Shown here: positions 25,499 through 32,712 of the stretch, one piece after another
How the letters are laid out: every line of letters begins with the position of its first letter
Numbering within the stretch: position 1 is the stretch's first letter
Made by a program: the position numbers and the translations under genes
From: Fictibacillus phosphorivorans
GTDB taxonomy: Bacteria > Bacillota > Bacilli > Bacillales > Fictibacillaceae
Assembly (NCBI RefSeq): GCF_023715845.1
Contig: NZ_JAMBOR010000019.1
Span: 1 to 64,000, forward strand
DNA length: 64,000 nucleotides
Direction of reading: 5' to 3'
The notes under the pieces: generated by a model
Database searches by the model: none
What the model was told of the DNA's origin: nothing
Seen by the model: the letters and a program-made list of their open reading frames with translations, nothing else

Positions 25499-25975
25499 CT
25501 ATTGATTCACGTTTTTATATAACATACGCCTTTCTCTTCGTAAAGGGGCACCTTCAAAGAATTGCTTTTCCTCTTCTGTTTCAGGGATCACACTCGGTAC
25601 AGGAGCTGGCTTTCCATCCTTATCAATGGCAACCATCGTAAGAATCGATGTCGTGTTTAACGTTCTGTGTCTCGTCTCTAAGTTTTGGCATTCCACTTTC
25701 ACGTAGACTTCCATGGATGTTCTGCCTGTTGATATGACAAAACCTTCGAGTATTAAGATATCTCCAACTTTTGCAGATGATAAAAAATTTACATTATCGA
25801 TAGAAGCCGTTACAACCACATTGCCACTATGTTTCATGGCAGAGATCGCAGCGATTTCATCAATATATGATAATACCGTTCCTCCAAAAATAGTCCCCAT
25901 ATGATTTGTATCCGGAGGCAAAACAAGCTTTGTTTGAATCGTTCTTGAGACATTTGATGATAATTGTTGGACCAT
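25499..25975 (-). CDS. Acyl-CoA thioesterase, hotdog fold (YkhA-like)
   Basis: A 158-residue hotdog thioesterase with canonical motifs DTNHMGTIFGGTVLSYIDE (Asn, Gly-Thr, Asp/Glu), VVTASIDNVNFLSSAKVGD and ISTGRTSMEVYVKVECQN. It acts on acyl-CoA in the cytoplasm, probably as a hexamer like related enzymes. It is closer to the typical YkhA than the paralogue at 24129. It has its own promoter (26010-26037) just past a terminator, so the cobalamin riboswitch further upstream need not control it. Confidence 0.9.
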   Translation of the reverse strand: MVQQLSSNVSRTIQTKLVLPPDTNHMGTIFGGTVLSYIDEIAAISAMKHSGNVVVTASIDNVNFLSSAKVGDILILEGFVISTGRTSMEVYVKVECQNLETRHRTLNTTSILTMVAIDKDGKPAPVPSVIPETEEEKQFFEGAPLRRERRMLYKNVNQ

Positions 25976-26009
25976 ACCATTCCTCTTTCCCGGAGTTCTT
26001 CATGCTCCT

Positions 26010-26037
26010 ATTTTAGATGTGGGAATGGGAATGACAA
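26010..26037 (-). promoter_or_regulatory. Promoter of the YkhA-like thioesterase gene
   Basis: On the minus strand TTGTCA (26032-26037), 16 bases, TAAAAT (26010-26015). The -35 box overlaps the T tract of the riboswitch terminator. Confidence 0.55.
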
Positions 26038-26063
26038 TAAAAATACCCATCACAAAGGATGGG
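26034..26063 (-). terminator. Terminator ending the cobalamin riboswitch transcript
   Basis: The stem CCCATC/GATGGG with loop CTTTGT is followed on the minus strand by TATTTTTATT. It lies about 80 bases past the aptamer. Two more small hairpins lie between (ATCTTC/GAAGAT near 26112-26135 and AATAGA/TCTATT near 26080-26096). Confidence 0.75.
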
Positions 26064-26144
26064 CAGGCATGAATACTCAATAGAAACCCTCTATTAAAAT
26101 ATCCTCGTCCTATCTTCCCAACTCCCGAAGAAGATCAACACTTT

Positions 26145-26315
26145 AAACAAGGCAGGTCTCCTGACTCATGCATCACTCTACTCTAAGCCCTTCCCGTCAT
26201 TACACAGTGGTTTTTGCTTATTTCGTCAGCACTTACAGTTGCGGGTACAGTTCTGGATTTTCACCAGATTCCCTATTACGTCTGTAACAGACACCTTATT
26301 TACCGGATTGAATCT
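26145..26315 (-). ncRNA. Cobalamin (B12) riboswitch, apparently gene-less
   Basis: Read on the minus strand the aptamer shows all the landmarks: GGTAAATAAGGTG near the 5' end, GGGAATCTGGTGAAAATCC, the CCCGCAACTGTAA core, an ACCACTG element, GACGGGAAGG, and the terminal GAGTCAGGAGACCTGCC (B12 box region). It has its own promoter (26334-26362) and is followed by a terminator (26034-26063). No coding frame with a ribosome site lies between, apart from a doubtful 21-codon TTG frame over the terminator. The next gene is a thioesterase with its own promoter, and the gene upstream is a CtaG-like protein. It is either a relic of a lost B12-regulated operon or a ligand-controlled small RNA. Confidence 0.93.
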
Positions 26316-26333
26316 ATTTATTATTTACAATTT

Positions 26334-26362
26334 ATTATAAGGTGCTGATTTCTAAAAGACAA
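26334..26362 (-). promoter_or_regulatory. Promoter of the riboswitch transcript
   Basis: On the minus strand TTGTCT (26357-26362), 17 bases, a perfect TATAAT (26334-26339). It lies just past the CtaG-like stop codon, so riboswitch transcription is independent of that operon. Confidence 0.75.
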
Positions 26363-26364
26363 CT

Positions 26365-27177
26365 TCAACCCTTTACTAAATCATAAGAAGCATACTGATA
26401 TTTTCGCGGTTTTGCAACTCTATACCATTGTAAACAAAATACAAAAATCAATACACCATCAATGATATCCCCACCATAATACATGATCATGCTCCCTAGT
26501 TCAGCCTCTTCAGCGGGTACTCCTGTTAAAGAGTTCGAATATATGTACTTGGATAAGATGCTATGTCCAGCGAAGGATACAAGCAAAACACTAGCACGAT
26601 ATAAAAAACTGGTTTTACGAGGGAGTTCTAAAGAAATGAAGGATAAAGTATAAAGGTATCCTGCTAAAAATATATGAATATGGATAAACGCATATAAAAG
26701 TGCGTTATGATGCATCTGACTATATAGATCTGTTGTATAAAGGAGCCATAACCCGCCTATGTTTAAGAGAGAAGTAAATATGGGATTTGTATATAAACGT
26801 ACAAATCGGGTTTTCATCATCCGTGTAACCCGTCTTGCCAGACTAACAGAAATAGCCCTCAAAAAAAGTGTTAAAGGAGCAGCTCCTACCATTAAAAGAG
26901 GGGTCAACATACCAAGTAAAAGGTGGGTAAGCATATGTGCCGGAAAATGTTCATGAGCACGATCGGCTAATGGTCCAATCAGTGATACAGCTGCGGAAAT
27001 TACAGCAAATACCCACAGAACTGCACGAAAAATCGGCCATGGTTTATAATGCCTGTTTGATCTGATCACAGCATATAGATAGAGGAGGATGAGAGCTGTA
27101 AACAGAAGAATGAGCAATATATCTACGGATATCCACTGATGCTGATGGGTGTGAGGAATATGATTAGAACTTATCAT
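26365..27177 (-). CDS. CtaG-type (caa3) cytochrome c oxidase assembly-like membrane protein
   Basis: A 270-residue protein with about seven transmembrane helices and the CtaG_caa3 signatures: PLADRAHEHFPAHMLTHLLLGMLTPLLMVGAAP with several conserved His residues, and IHIFLAGYLYTLSF. The family is named for helping assemble the CuB site of caa3 oxidase, but many members stand apart from oxidase genes, as here. Its start overlaps the DUF2243 gene by 14 bases, so the two are an operon. The His-rich motifs suggest metal handling, by inference. Confidence 0.85.
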   Translation of the reverse strand: MISSNHIPHTHQHQWISVDILLILLFTALILLYLYAVIRSNRHYKPWPIFRAVLWVFAVISAAVSLIGPLADRAHEHFPAHMLTHLLLGMLTPLLMVGAAPLTLFLRAISVSLARRVTRMMKTRFVRLYTNPIFTSLLNIGGLWLLYTTDLYSQMHHNALLYAFIHIHIFLAGYLYTLSFISLELPRKTSFLYRASVLLVSFAGHSILSKYIYSNSLTGVPAEEAELGSMIMYYGGDIIDGVLIFVFCLQWYRVAKPRKYQYASYDLVKG

Positions 27178-27679
27178 GTGAAGCTGCCTTCATGGATCGT
27201 TCTTTTCGTTTTGTTTGAATCACAATCCAAGTTCCTAATAAAACCAAGATTGTCGCAAGTATATTCCATACCCAATCATAGATATAAACGGAATCTACAT
27301 AACGAATCTGGTGAATCCTCATCAATTTATGCTGGATGGTACCGTCATATAATTGAAATCCACCCGCTCCAAGCAGGACTCCTCCCATCCATCTGGTCAC
27401 CCATAAGGCACCCCGCCGGCGAAGATCTGCAAATAAAAACAATCCTCCGATTGTCGAAAACCAGCTAAAAGCATGGAAAAAACCATCTGAAATCAGTCCA
27501 ACATCCTTCGTAGATTTATCATAAAAATGGTGCCAATGAAGGAGTTGATGAAAGATCATTTCATCAATAAACGCAACCAGACCTACACCGAACAATAAGC
27601 CAGATAATAGGTTCCTGCCAAGATAGTGATAACGACTAGAGAGAGCTGAGTGATCAGTTCTTTTAGTTTGTGGATTCAT
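27164..27679 (-). CDS. DUF2243 membrane protein
   Basis: A 171-residue protein with four helices and the DUF2243 hallmarks: LLFGVGLVAFIDEMIFHQLLHWHHFYD (conserved Asp-Glu and a cluster of His), DGFFHAFSW, and GGFQLYDGTIQHKLMRIHQIR. The family commonly neighbours CtaG-type genes, which is the case here with overlapping ends. The His/Asp-rich helices suggest metal or haem binding. Function is unknown. The ATG follows AGGAGG. Confidence 0.88.
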   Translation of the reverse strand: MNPQTKRTDHSALSSRYHYLGRNLLSGLLFGVGLVAFIDEMIFHQLLHWHHFYDKSTKDVGLISDGFFHAFSWFSTIGGLFLFADLRRRGALWVTRWMGGVLLGAGGFQLYDGTIQHKLMRIHQIRYVDSVYIYDWVWNILATILVLLGTWIVIQTKRKERSMKAASHDKF

Positions 27680-27747
27680 AATTTCCTCCTACACATCTCA
27701 TTCTTTTGTATATCTATTTCCGATAATGGAATTTATAAACAAAATCA

Positions 27748-27778
27748 AAAGAAAAACCAGAGATTCTACTCTCTGGTT
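27748..27778 (-). terminator. Terminator of the methyltransferase gene
   Basis: The stem AACCAGAG/CTCTGGTT runs into TTTTTC on the minus strand and abuts the methyltransferase stop codon. Confidence 0.8.
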
Positions 27779-28382
27779 AAACCAAATGATAAATTAAAAA
27801 CTTCTCATATGGATTTTTTTCATATAGATCCCCTAATATGATTTCCTCTTTTAACTCAAAAGCTGTTTGATTCTCTAGGAAAAAAATATAATCTTCTGGA
27901 GCATAATATAAGATTAATTCGATGTCCCTTGGTTTTTGCTCTACAGAACGTAAGATGTTATTGATTGTTCTCATGAAGATCTGCTGAGAAAAGGGATTAA
28001 AAAAATAAAACCGATTATCTTTAGAATCGATTTTGTATTCTTCAGCCAAACAACATTGAAAATGAATGTTCTCCATTCCCTCTCTGTTTCTCTTTATATA
28101 ATTCTTCTTGTTCTCAAGCGCTTCTTCATAAAAGGTTTCATCCATTTCAATTCCTACTGCTGATGCACCAAACAAGTGATGAACCAAAAAGTTTAACCGG
28201 CCTTTCCCGCATCCAAAATCTACCAATCGATCACTGTTTTTTAACACATACTGCTCAAATAGGATTTCTAACGCTTCATAGGGAGTAGGTTCATAACGGT
28301 TATAGTGCAAGGATGGATGAAATCCTTTTTGTTTGCCATCTGTATGAATGTTGAGTAACTGATCATAATATTGTTCTTTCAT
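27777..28382 (-). CDS. Class I SAM-dependent methyltransferase, unknown substrate
   Basis: A 201-residue protein with SAM-binding motif I (DRLVDFGCGKGRLNFLVHHL), motif II (AVGIEMDETFYEEAL) and a later FYFFNPFSQQIF, where the NPF resembles the NPPF/DPPY catalytic loop of N-methyltransferases. That suggests an N-methyltransferase, but no target is evident. It is a single gene. The start ATG has a weak ribosome site (GGAGTCTTCC). Confidence 0.8.
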   Translation of the reverse strand: MKEQYYDQLLNIHTDGKQKGFHPSLHYNRYEPTPYEALEILFEQYVLKNSDRLVDFGCGKGRLNFLVHHLFGASAVGIEMDETFYEEALENKKNYIKRNREGMENIHFQCCLAEEYKIDSKDNRFYFFNPFSQQIFMRTINNILRSVEQKPRDIELILYYAPEDYIFFLENQTAFELKEEIILGDLYEKNPYEKFLIYHLV

Positions 28383-28552
28383 GATGGAAGACTCCTATTA
28401 TTAATTCGTTCAATCTTATCATAACAAAAATCTTCTCACACGAAAGAAAGACATTTTTTGTTTTCTTCTGCATAGGATGTAAGGCCTTTCTTATAATTCC
28501 TAAACATATGTAAACCAATCGGTATCTATTAAACACTTTCAACAAAGAGGAA

Positions 28553-28580
28553 TTGACATTGCTGAACTTTGTACTACACT
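28553..28580 (+). promoter_or_regulatory. Promoter of the GntP-family gene
   Basis: A perfect TTGACA (28553-28558), 16 bases, TACACT (28575-28580). A small dyad TGTC-TCCG-GACA (28599-28610) lies in the leader and could be an operator. Confidence 0.6.
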
Positions 28581-28648
28581 TGTAGAAAGTTTAAAGAATG
28601 TCTCCGGACACCAAGAACGCTAACAAAATTAGATTTGGAGGAAACATC

Positions 28649-29989
28649 ATGCTATTTTTCATTTTATTAATCGGTGTACTGTTAGTTGTAATCGTTACCA
28701 CAAAATTTAAGCTCCATCCATTTTTATCTTTGATTTTAGGTACCTTTTTTGTAGGAATCGCTTCGGGCATGCCTTTAATGAAAATTGTTGAAAGCGTTAA
28801 CGAAGGATTTGGCGGTCTCATGGGCGGAATCGGACTTGTAATCGTCTTTGGAACCATAATTGGTACGATTCTTGAGAAATCAGGGGCAGCTCTTCGTATG
28901 GCAGATGTGGTTCTTCGAGTTGTTGGGCCAAAACGCCCGCAGCTCGCAATGAGTTTGATCGGCTACATTGTTTCTATTCCGGTTTTCTGTGATTCCGGTT
29001 TTGTTATCCTGTCTTCTTTAAGAAAAGCACTCGCAAAACGTGCAAAAGTTGTTGTTGCATCGATGTCTGTAGCCCTGGCTACAGGTTTATATGCTACACA
29101 TACACTCGTTCCTCCAACCCCTGGTCCCATTGCTGCCGCTGGTAATATCGGGGCAAATGGATTTTTAGGAACGATTATTATCATCGGACTGATCGTTGCC
29201 ATCCCTGCTACCATCGCCGGGTATATTTGGGCTGTGAAAGTTGCTGATAAGATCGAAGTGGAAGATGACGGTGAAGAATTGAACTATGACGAGATCGTCT
29301 CTTCTTTTGGGAAGATGCCATCTACGTTTTTATCCTTTTTACCGATCGTGCTTCCCATTCTTTTAATAGGGGCTGGATCTGTTGTGACCTTTACCGGTGC
29401 AGAAGGAAATATAGCAAACTTCCTGCTTTTCTTAGGAAGCCCGCTCGTCGCTTTATTAGCAGGGGTTATTGCAGCCTTCTTCTTGCTGCCAAAGTACAAC
29501 GAAGAAACAATGACCAAATGGGTGGGAGACGCGTTGTTAGATGCTGCTCCTATCCTATTGATCACTGGAGCAGGCGGAGCATTTGGTGGAGTGATCAAGA
29601 ATACAGGGATAGCAGATATCATTCAAAGCTGGTCGTTAGGGGATCTATTCAGTGGAGCACTATTCTTGCTCATCCCATTCTTGATTGCAGCTGCACTAAA
29701 AACGGCTCAAGGATCTTCGACTGCTGCACTCGTAATCACATCTTCCCTCATCGCGCCAATGCTACCGGGTCTTGGAATCGAAGGAGCTGTTCCGCTGGCA
29801 TTGGTCGTAATGGCTATTGGAGCAGGAGCTATGACAGTGAGTCATGTGAACGACAGCTTTTTCTGGGTTGTTACAGAGTTTACAGGCATGACCGTTACAG
29901 ATGCTTACAAGGCTCAAACAATGGCTACCCTTCTACAAGGCGTCGTAACAATTGTCTTCTCGATGATTTTGTGGGTGATTTTGGTTTGA
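28649..29989 (+). CDS. GntP-family gluconate/organic acid:H+ symporter
   Basis: A ~446-residue transporter with about 12 helices and GntP family features: KLHPFLSLILGTFFVGIASG, the glycine-rich GFGGLMGGIGLVIVFGTIIG, IPVFCDSGFVILSSL, and the conserved PPTPGPIAAAGNIGAN followed later by AQGSSTAALV and VSHVNDSFFWVV. Family members take up gluconate, idonate, glycerate and related acids. No kinase or regulator gene is adjacent, so the substrate is open. The ATG at 28649 follows TTTGGAGGAAA; the frame is open upstream but without a ribosome site. Confidence 0.9.
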   Translation: MLFFILLIGVLLVVIVTTKFKLHPFLSLILGTFFVGIASGMPLMKIVESVNEGFGGLMGGIGLVIVFGTIIGTILEKSGAALRMADVVLRVVGPKRPQLAMSLIGYIVSIPVFCDSGFVILSSLRKALAKRAKVVVASMSVALATGLYATHTLVPPTPGPIAAAGNIGANGFLGTIIIIGLIVAIPATIAGYIWAVKVADKIEVEDDGEELNYDEIVSSFGKMPSTFLSFLPIVLPILLIGAGSVVTFTGAEGNIANFLLFLGSPLVALLAGVIAAFFLLPKYNEETMTKWVGDALLDAAPILLITGAGGAFGGVIKNTGIADIIQSWSLGDLFSGALFLLIPFLIAAALKTAQGSSTAALVITSSLIAPMLPGLGIEGAVPLALVVMAIGAGAMTVSHVNDSFFWVVTEFTGMTVTDAYKAQTMATLLQGVVTIVFSMILWVILV

Positions 29990-30046
29990 TTTAGAGAGAA
30001 GACTTATTTAACAAAATAACCTCATCAATAGATGATTACAATAAGG

Positions 30047-30082
30047 AAAAAAAACAGAGTCGCAACCGCGCTCTGTTTTTTA
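30047..30082. terminator. Terminator between gntP-like and hypothetical genes
   Basis: The stem ACAGAG-CGC/GCG-CTCTGT with A and T tracts on either side serves the two convergent genes. Confidence 0.8.
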
Positions 30083-30289
30083 ATCTTCTTTTGCCCCGTC
30101 TTCTGCAATTGCTCTTAAGTCCGTGTAGAAAAAGTCGTCATTGCATAAAGGGGAATGTTCTTTTTTATCCTCATATTTATTAGCAATCTCTTTTAATTCA
30201 CCTGTATCGCCTTTCGCATTAATGATCTCAACCAGCTGGGTTAAATCATCTGAATCACCTTGAGTCAATTTTCCCTCTTTTTCTCTCAT
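30080..30289 (-). CDS. Small acidic hypothetical protein
   Basis: A 69-residue, highly charged soluble protein (MREKEGKLTQGDSDDLTQLV, KGDTGELKEIANKYEDKKEH, then DDFFYTDLRAIAEDGAKED). I do not recognise the family. A good ribosome site (GGAGGGATAACG) precedes the ATG, and the terminator lies at the stop, which together support a real gene. Confidence 0.65.
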   Translation of the reverse strand: MREKEGKLTQGDSDDLTQLVEIINAKGDTGELKEIANKYEDKKEHSPLCNDDFFYTDLRAIAEDGAKED

Positions 30290-30374
30290 CGTTATCCCTC
30301 CTATGATTTTTTATATTCCCCTAAAAAGAAAGAATTACACAGGACAAAGAACTACCCTAGCCGTTATAAAGACG

Positions 30375-30397
30375 AAAAAAGACAACCTAACGTTGTC
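30375..30397 (-). terminator. Terminator of the FAD oxidoreductase gene
   Basis: The stem GACAAC/GTTGTC is followed on the minus strand by TTTTTTC. Confidence 0.8.
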
Positions 30398-30410
30398 TCT
30401 TTACACACTT

Positions 30411-31535
30411 CTATATAAGATTCTCAATGGCTCCCGCTACATCATAATTGCTGATATCAATTTCAGGTCCCTGATGAAGAGCTAGCTTGGCAAGTTCTGC
30501 ACCAAGGTATGGACCGCTCGTTAGCCCGGAAGCTCCCAATCCATTGGCGAGCAGGATGTTCTCATAGTCAGGCAGAGGACCGATCACCGGTAAAAAACCG
30601 GGTGTAAACGGCCGGAATCCCACTCGGGTTTCGATCATTGTACTGTCCGCTAAACCAGGCGCGACCGCTAATGATTTAGTAAGGATCTCATTGATTCCAC
30701 CTGCGGTTATACGATAATCAAATCCCGCTTCATCCTCATGTGTAGCACCGACAACGACCCTGCCGCCTTCAAAGGTTAGGATGTATTGATTGGTTGGAGG
30801 CATAACAACTGGCCAAGAATCAGTCTCTGTTTGAGGCAATTCCAGATGAACAATTTGAGCCTTTTGTGGTGTTACTTTGAAGTTCACCCCTAACGGCTTT
30901 AGCAGTTCCTGCGACCATGCACCTGCAGTAACAATGACTTTCTCCGCTAGTAGCGTTTTTCCCTCTAGGTTTATTCCAAGGACTTTATTCTTTTCATAAA
31001 GAATGGATGCGTCACCTTTTATAACCTTAGCTCCGTTCTTAACTGCAGCATTCACTAGAGCATTTCGCAGTGCCCTGCCATTCACTCGAGCACCACCACT
31101 CACAAAAACAGATCCGTATTCTCCTCCAATAGGAGGAAATAAGCGTTGTGTTTCTGAAGGCGAAAGCACACGAACCTCTCCAATCTCAGGAGCGTCTTCC
31201 CTTCGCTTTATCGCTCTATCTGCCATCTTCTCCAGCTTTTCTGGGTCTGAATGGAGACTGATCGTCCCTACCCGTTTATAACCGGTTTCATATTCCCCAT
31301 CTGCTTCCAATTGTGCAATTAATTTAGGATAATAGCGCGCACCGCCTTTTACTAACTGATACCACGCTTTGTTCCTTCGTTGTGAAAGCCATGGACAGAC
31401 AATGCCAGCTGCAGCATCTGTTGCCTGGCCTTTGTCCCCGCGATCCACTAACGTAACCTCTGCTCCTAATTTTGCGAGGTGATAAGCTGTAGATGCACCA
31501 AGGACCCCTGATCCGATTACAATCATATTTTGCAT
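30411..31535 (-). CDS. FAD-dependent oxidoreductase, DAO family
   Basis: A 374-residue flavoprotein of the D-amino-acid oxidase/glycine oxidase superfamily. The N-terminal Rossmann motif is VIGSGVLGASTAYHLAKLGA, followed by the acidic strand end TLVDRG. The DAO GIVCPW region sits near 45, and the C-terminal GFRPFTPGFLPVIGPLP and LANGLGASGLTSGP close the FAD site. It oxidises an amine or amino acid; the substrate is unknown. No thiamine genes (as with ThiO) are nearby. It follows the DUF1540 gene but a terminator separates them. Confidence 0.88.
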   Translation of the reverse strand: MQNMIVIGSGVLGASTAYHLAKLGAEVTLVDRGDKGQATDAAAGIVCPWLSQRRNKAWYQLVKGGARYYPKLIAQLEADGEYETGYKRVGTISLHSDPEKLEKMADRAIKRREDAPEIGEVRVLSPSETQRLFPPIGGEYGSVFVSGGARVNGRALRNALVNAAVKNGAKVIKGDASILYEKNKVLGINLEGKTLLAEKVIVTAGAWSQELLKPLGVNFKVTPQKAQIVHLELPQTETDSWPVVMPPTNQYILTFEGGRVVVGATHEDEAGFDYRITAGGINEILTKSLAVAPGLADSTMIETRVGFRPFTPGFLPVIGPLPDYENILLANGLGASGLTSGPYLGAELAKLALHQGPEIDISNYDVAGAIENLI

Positions 31536-31602
31536 AGATAGACACCTTTGTTTTTTAAGTATATTTAAGTATATCCTAACAGGAGTTCTTCAATAATCCC
31601 AA

Positions 31603-31633
31603 TAAAAAAGGACGGCTATCAGCCATCCCGTCC
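31603..31633 (-). terminator. Terminator of the DUF1540 gene
   Basis: The stem GGACGG/CCGTCC (with inner GGCT/AGCC) is followed on the minus strand by TTTTTT. Confidence 0.75.
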
Positions 31634-31643
31634 AACACAAACT

Positions 31644-31799
31644 CTATTGCCGTTCCTCAAAGGTTTTACAAGCCGTTTCCATTACACTTTCTGCTTCTCT
31701 TCCATCTTCTCCAATGACAAAAATGGAGTCAGCGACACATTTATCGCCTTCTTCCCAGTACTTACAATTCTCTACATTGCATAATACTTCAGTAGCCAT
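31644..31799 (-). CDS. DUF1540 mini-protein
   Basis: A 51-residue protein reading MATEVLCNVENCKYWEEGDK, then CVADSIFVIGEDGREAESVM and ETACKTFEERQ. The four Cys residues (CNVENC, KC, ACKTF) fit the short DUF1540 metal-binding module common in spore-formers. A near-consensus AAGGAGG lies 8 bases before the ATG. Function is unknown; a zinc-binding role is inferred from the Cys pattern. Confidence 0.85.
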   Translation of the reverse strand: MATEVLCNVENCKYWEEGDKCVADSIFVIGEDGREAESVMETACKTFEERQ

Positions 31800-31871
31800 T
31801 TAGAGCCACCTCCTTAAAGGTTTAATAGTCTATTACCCTTTTTAGAGATGCCCAAACGTTACATCAACATT

Positions 31872-32579
31872 TTAATACCCATCAATCGCGATGTTCTGAT
31901 TTTGCAAAACGAAACGATCGTTCTTCCATGCTAGCGTATTTAAAACATAGCCTAAAGCATCCGCATTATATCGGCCTGCGACTTTTTGATAAGCCAATAG
32001 CTCATATACGCCGTTTGAATCAAAATCTACTGGGTACAAACCGCTAAGTGGATTAACAAAACCCTCAATCGGACTTATCAGCTTTCCGTTCGCCTCATAA
32101 ATTTCATTTAAATACTCTGGATCTCTTAATGAAATATCTATTAAGTAGGTTAGCTGATTACTTTTACTGACCACTTTCACTTTATAGTTATCTTGGTAGT
32201 TCACATCATATTGGAATCGATCGTTATATGTTTGAAAATCAAATAAAAGCTGTGGGTTATTGTTCACAAAGGAATAAACGTAATCAAATGTGAACGCTCC
32301 ACTTCCCCCAGATTGAATACGTATTAAAATGTCATCCGCACCGTCTCCTGTGAAATCCCCTAAAAATAGGGTGGGATCATATCCGGCATTCTCAGACAAA
32401 TTCACCGATTGATGTCTCCCTGTTCTCCCGTCCTGAACGACAAGTGTAATATGTTGTATGAAAGGACTATCAGGCGTTTTTGTACCCGTTAAATACACAT
32501 TGTCAGGAACTTTATCCCCTGTTACATCACCCTTGGCAAAAGAAACAACGGTTGGGTCCACTCTATAATAGTTATACAT
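31872..32579 (-). CDS. VCBS/FG-GAP-like repeat protein, unknown function
   Basis: A 235-residue protein with repeated Asp-rich blades: FAKGDVTGDKVPDNVYLTG, FLGDFTGDGADDILIRIQSG and PVDFDSNGVYELLAYQ. These resemble the calcium-binding D-x-D/N-x-D-G loops of VCBS/FG-GAP repeats. There is no signal peptide. It starts at the ATG at 32579 (MYNYYRVDPTVVSF) behind AAGGAG; the frame is open further upstream to 32636. Related bacillar proteins exist but I cannot name a function; a surface or spore-coat role is a guess. It is separated from the M6 protease by a terminator. Confidence 0.7.
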   Translation of the reverse strand: MYNYYRVDPTVVSFAKGDVTGDKVPDNVYLTGTKTPDSPFIQHITLVVQDGRTGRHQSVNLSENAGYDPTLFLGDFTGDGADDILIRIQSGGSGAFTFDYVYSFVNNNPQLLFDFQTYNDRFQYDVNYQDNYKVKVVSKSNQLTYLIDISLRDPEYLNEIYEANGKLISPIEGFVNPLSGLYPVDFDSNGVYELLAYQKVAGRYNADALGYVLNTLAWKNDRFVLQNQNIAIDGY

Positions 32580-32657
32580 CTCAATGCTCCTTGCCTCATT
32601 AAACTTTATATCTATCCTATGGGCTTTCAAAGGCATTGGTGTATAAAGAGATATTTA

Positions 32658-32697
32658 ACAAAAAACACCCTTCTTCGGTTAGAGAGAAAGGGTGTTT
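32658..32697 (-). terminator. Terminator of the M6 protease gene
   Basis: The stem AAACACCCTT/AAGGGTGTTT is followed on the minus strand by a T run. Confidence 0.85.
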
Positions 32698-32712
32698 CTA
32701 CGTTTATTTTGT

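Noticed and set aside
25984-26085. A short leader peptide starting at TTG over the riboswitch terminator
   Set aside because: The frame is 21 codons, includes the terminator stem and T run, and shows no regulatory codon pattern.
26036-26140. ANTAR-binding dual hairpin downstream of the B12 riboswitch
   Set aside because: The three hairpins seen do not have two adjacent six-base loops with A at position 1 and G at position 4.
30518-31281. Long opposite-strand frames inside the FAD oxidoreductase and similar genes
   Set aside because: They lack ribosome sites and lie wholly within well-supported genes.
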